A stretch of 64,000 nucleotides of DNA. It comes from Nomia melanderi (taxonomy: Eukaryota; Arthropoda; Insecta; Hymenoptera; Halictidae). A program made the translations under genes and the position numbers. The notes under the pieces are model-generated. The model was not told where the DNA came from. It made no database searches and saw only the letters and a list, made by a program, of their open reading frames with translations. Every line of letters begins with the position of its first letter. Positions within the stretch are counted from its first letter, which is position 1. The DNA lies in the NCBI RefSeq assembly GCF_051020985.1, contig NC_134999.1, positions 25,825,160 through 25,889,159 of the forward strand, read 5' to 3'. Positions 63,201 through 64,000 of the stretch are shown here, piece after piece.

Positions 63201-64000
63201 AGATGAAAGAAAATTTTTAGTTCGTTTCTATGGTTGATATTTAAGTTGCTATAATAATACAAGATGATCTATTGCGTATAGTAAATAATTTAAAGGACAA
63301 CACTCCAATTCAAAATAAGACGAAAATCAAGACTAACAAACTTGCATTTTGGTTTCTTTTTCAAGTTAATAATTAAATTTTGTTAATGACAGCGCAAAAG
63401 TCAGTTCTTGTCAGTGTCTAGTCATTCATGATAGCCTATATTCATACTGACCCACCTCACACTCATCATTATTAACGAATCGTTGTAATTTAAGTTTTGT
63501 AATATCGATAATGTGAAGACGATAAAGGAACTACAATTCTTCATTCTTAATTTTCCTTTAATCTTGGCTTTTGAGATCACATCTTAAATAATCTACAAAA
63601 AATAGTGAAATTTCTTCTAGTAAATATTGAAATCATTTATCACGCTAATTAAAAGAGACACTCCTCATGCTCATTACATGACATTGCCCTCTAATCTATT
63701 TTATTCTTTACATATATTTCGCAATCTCATTTTCACGTATTTATTTTCGATCGATATAACTTATAATTACAATGAGAAAGTATTATTATCTATTTTTCAT
63801 ACATTCGATGTAACAATTGTGCATCCACGTATCGATAATTTATACAAATGTATGCAAACGAATTCAGTAGTCATTTTAAGCAGTCCCACCGTTTTGCCTT
63901 TAATCAGCGAAACAGTAGGCGAACAACAAAGAGCGTATCTCATTGAAGATTGAAATGTCAGAGTTTTCAGAGCTCAACAGGGATCGATCGCCACTTCGAA
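57271..64000. other. Intergenic, no gene seen to the window end
   Basis: Open frames of 60-110 codons occur on both strands (for example near 57815-58114, 60203-60517, 61692-62173, 62806-63063 and 63627-63953). None shows a signal peptide with a domain, conserved family motif or clear exon borders. TTAACCCTGACATTTGCCGC at 59399 is a lone MITE-type end. Patches at 61560-62160 are slightly GC-richer. Confidence 0.4.

Overview
This window looks like AT-rich insect nuclear DNA, most likely from a hymenopteran and perhaps a bee. The reasons are the low GC with scattered GC-richer patches, large introns with GT/AG borders, TATA-type promoters, AATAAA poly(A) signals, and three chitin-binding (Rebers-Riddiford, RR-1) cuticular protein genes of the endocuticle / SgAbd type. 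Nothing indicates a bacterial or viral sequence. The species assignment is an inference.

Genes. Gene 1 (plus strand, 28794-31459) has a five-codon first exon behind a TATA box, a 2.3 kb intron and one main exon. Gene 2 (minus, 38656-39054) is a compact, apparently single-coding-exon RR-1 gene with unusual substitutions at its conserved aromatic positions. Gene 3 (minus, 46052-56636) was assembled by eye from four exons: a five-codon first exon (MFTIK) behind a TATA box near 56.7 kb, a 7.6 kb intron, two coding exons, and a last exon that is mostly 3' UTR. All three proteins have a signal peptide and an RR-1 domain. They should be secreted by epidermal cells and bind chitin in the procuticle, so this is a small cuticular-protein cluster. 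I found no other convincing protein gene, tRNA, rRNA or CRISPR array.

Layout. The first 28 kb is gene-poor and full of repeats. It holds many short elements with TTAA ends (piggyBac-like MITEs), one 1.25 kb Tc1-like relic, mariner-like ends, several minisatellites and a long hairpin element. From 28.2 to 31.8 kb lie the promoter, intron and body of gene 1. From 31.8 to 38.2 kb is intergenic DNA with nested TTAA elements. Gene 2 follows, then about 6.6 kb of intergenic DNA that includes a possible minus-strand promoter near 41.5 kb. Gene 3 fills 45.65-56.7 kb. From 57 kb to the end I see only repeats and unassigned DNA.

The most informative observation beyond the genes is the set of TTAA-bounded elements. 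It comprises several families with related ends, and in one case (39380-39615) a related unoccupied site inside the same window lets the insertion be read directly.
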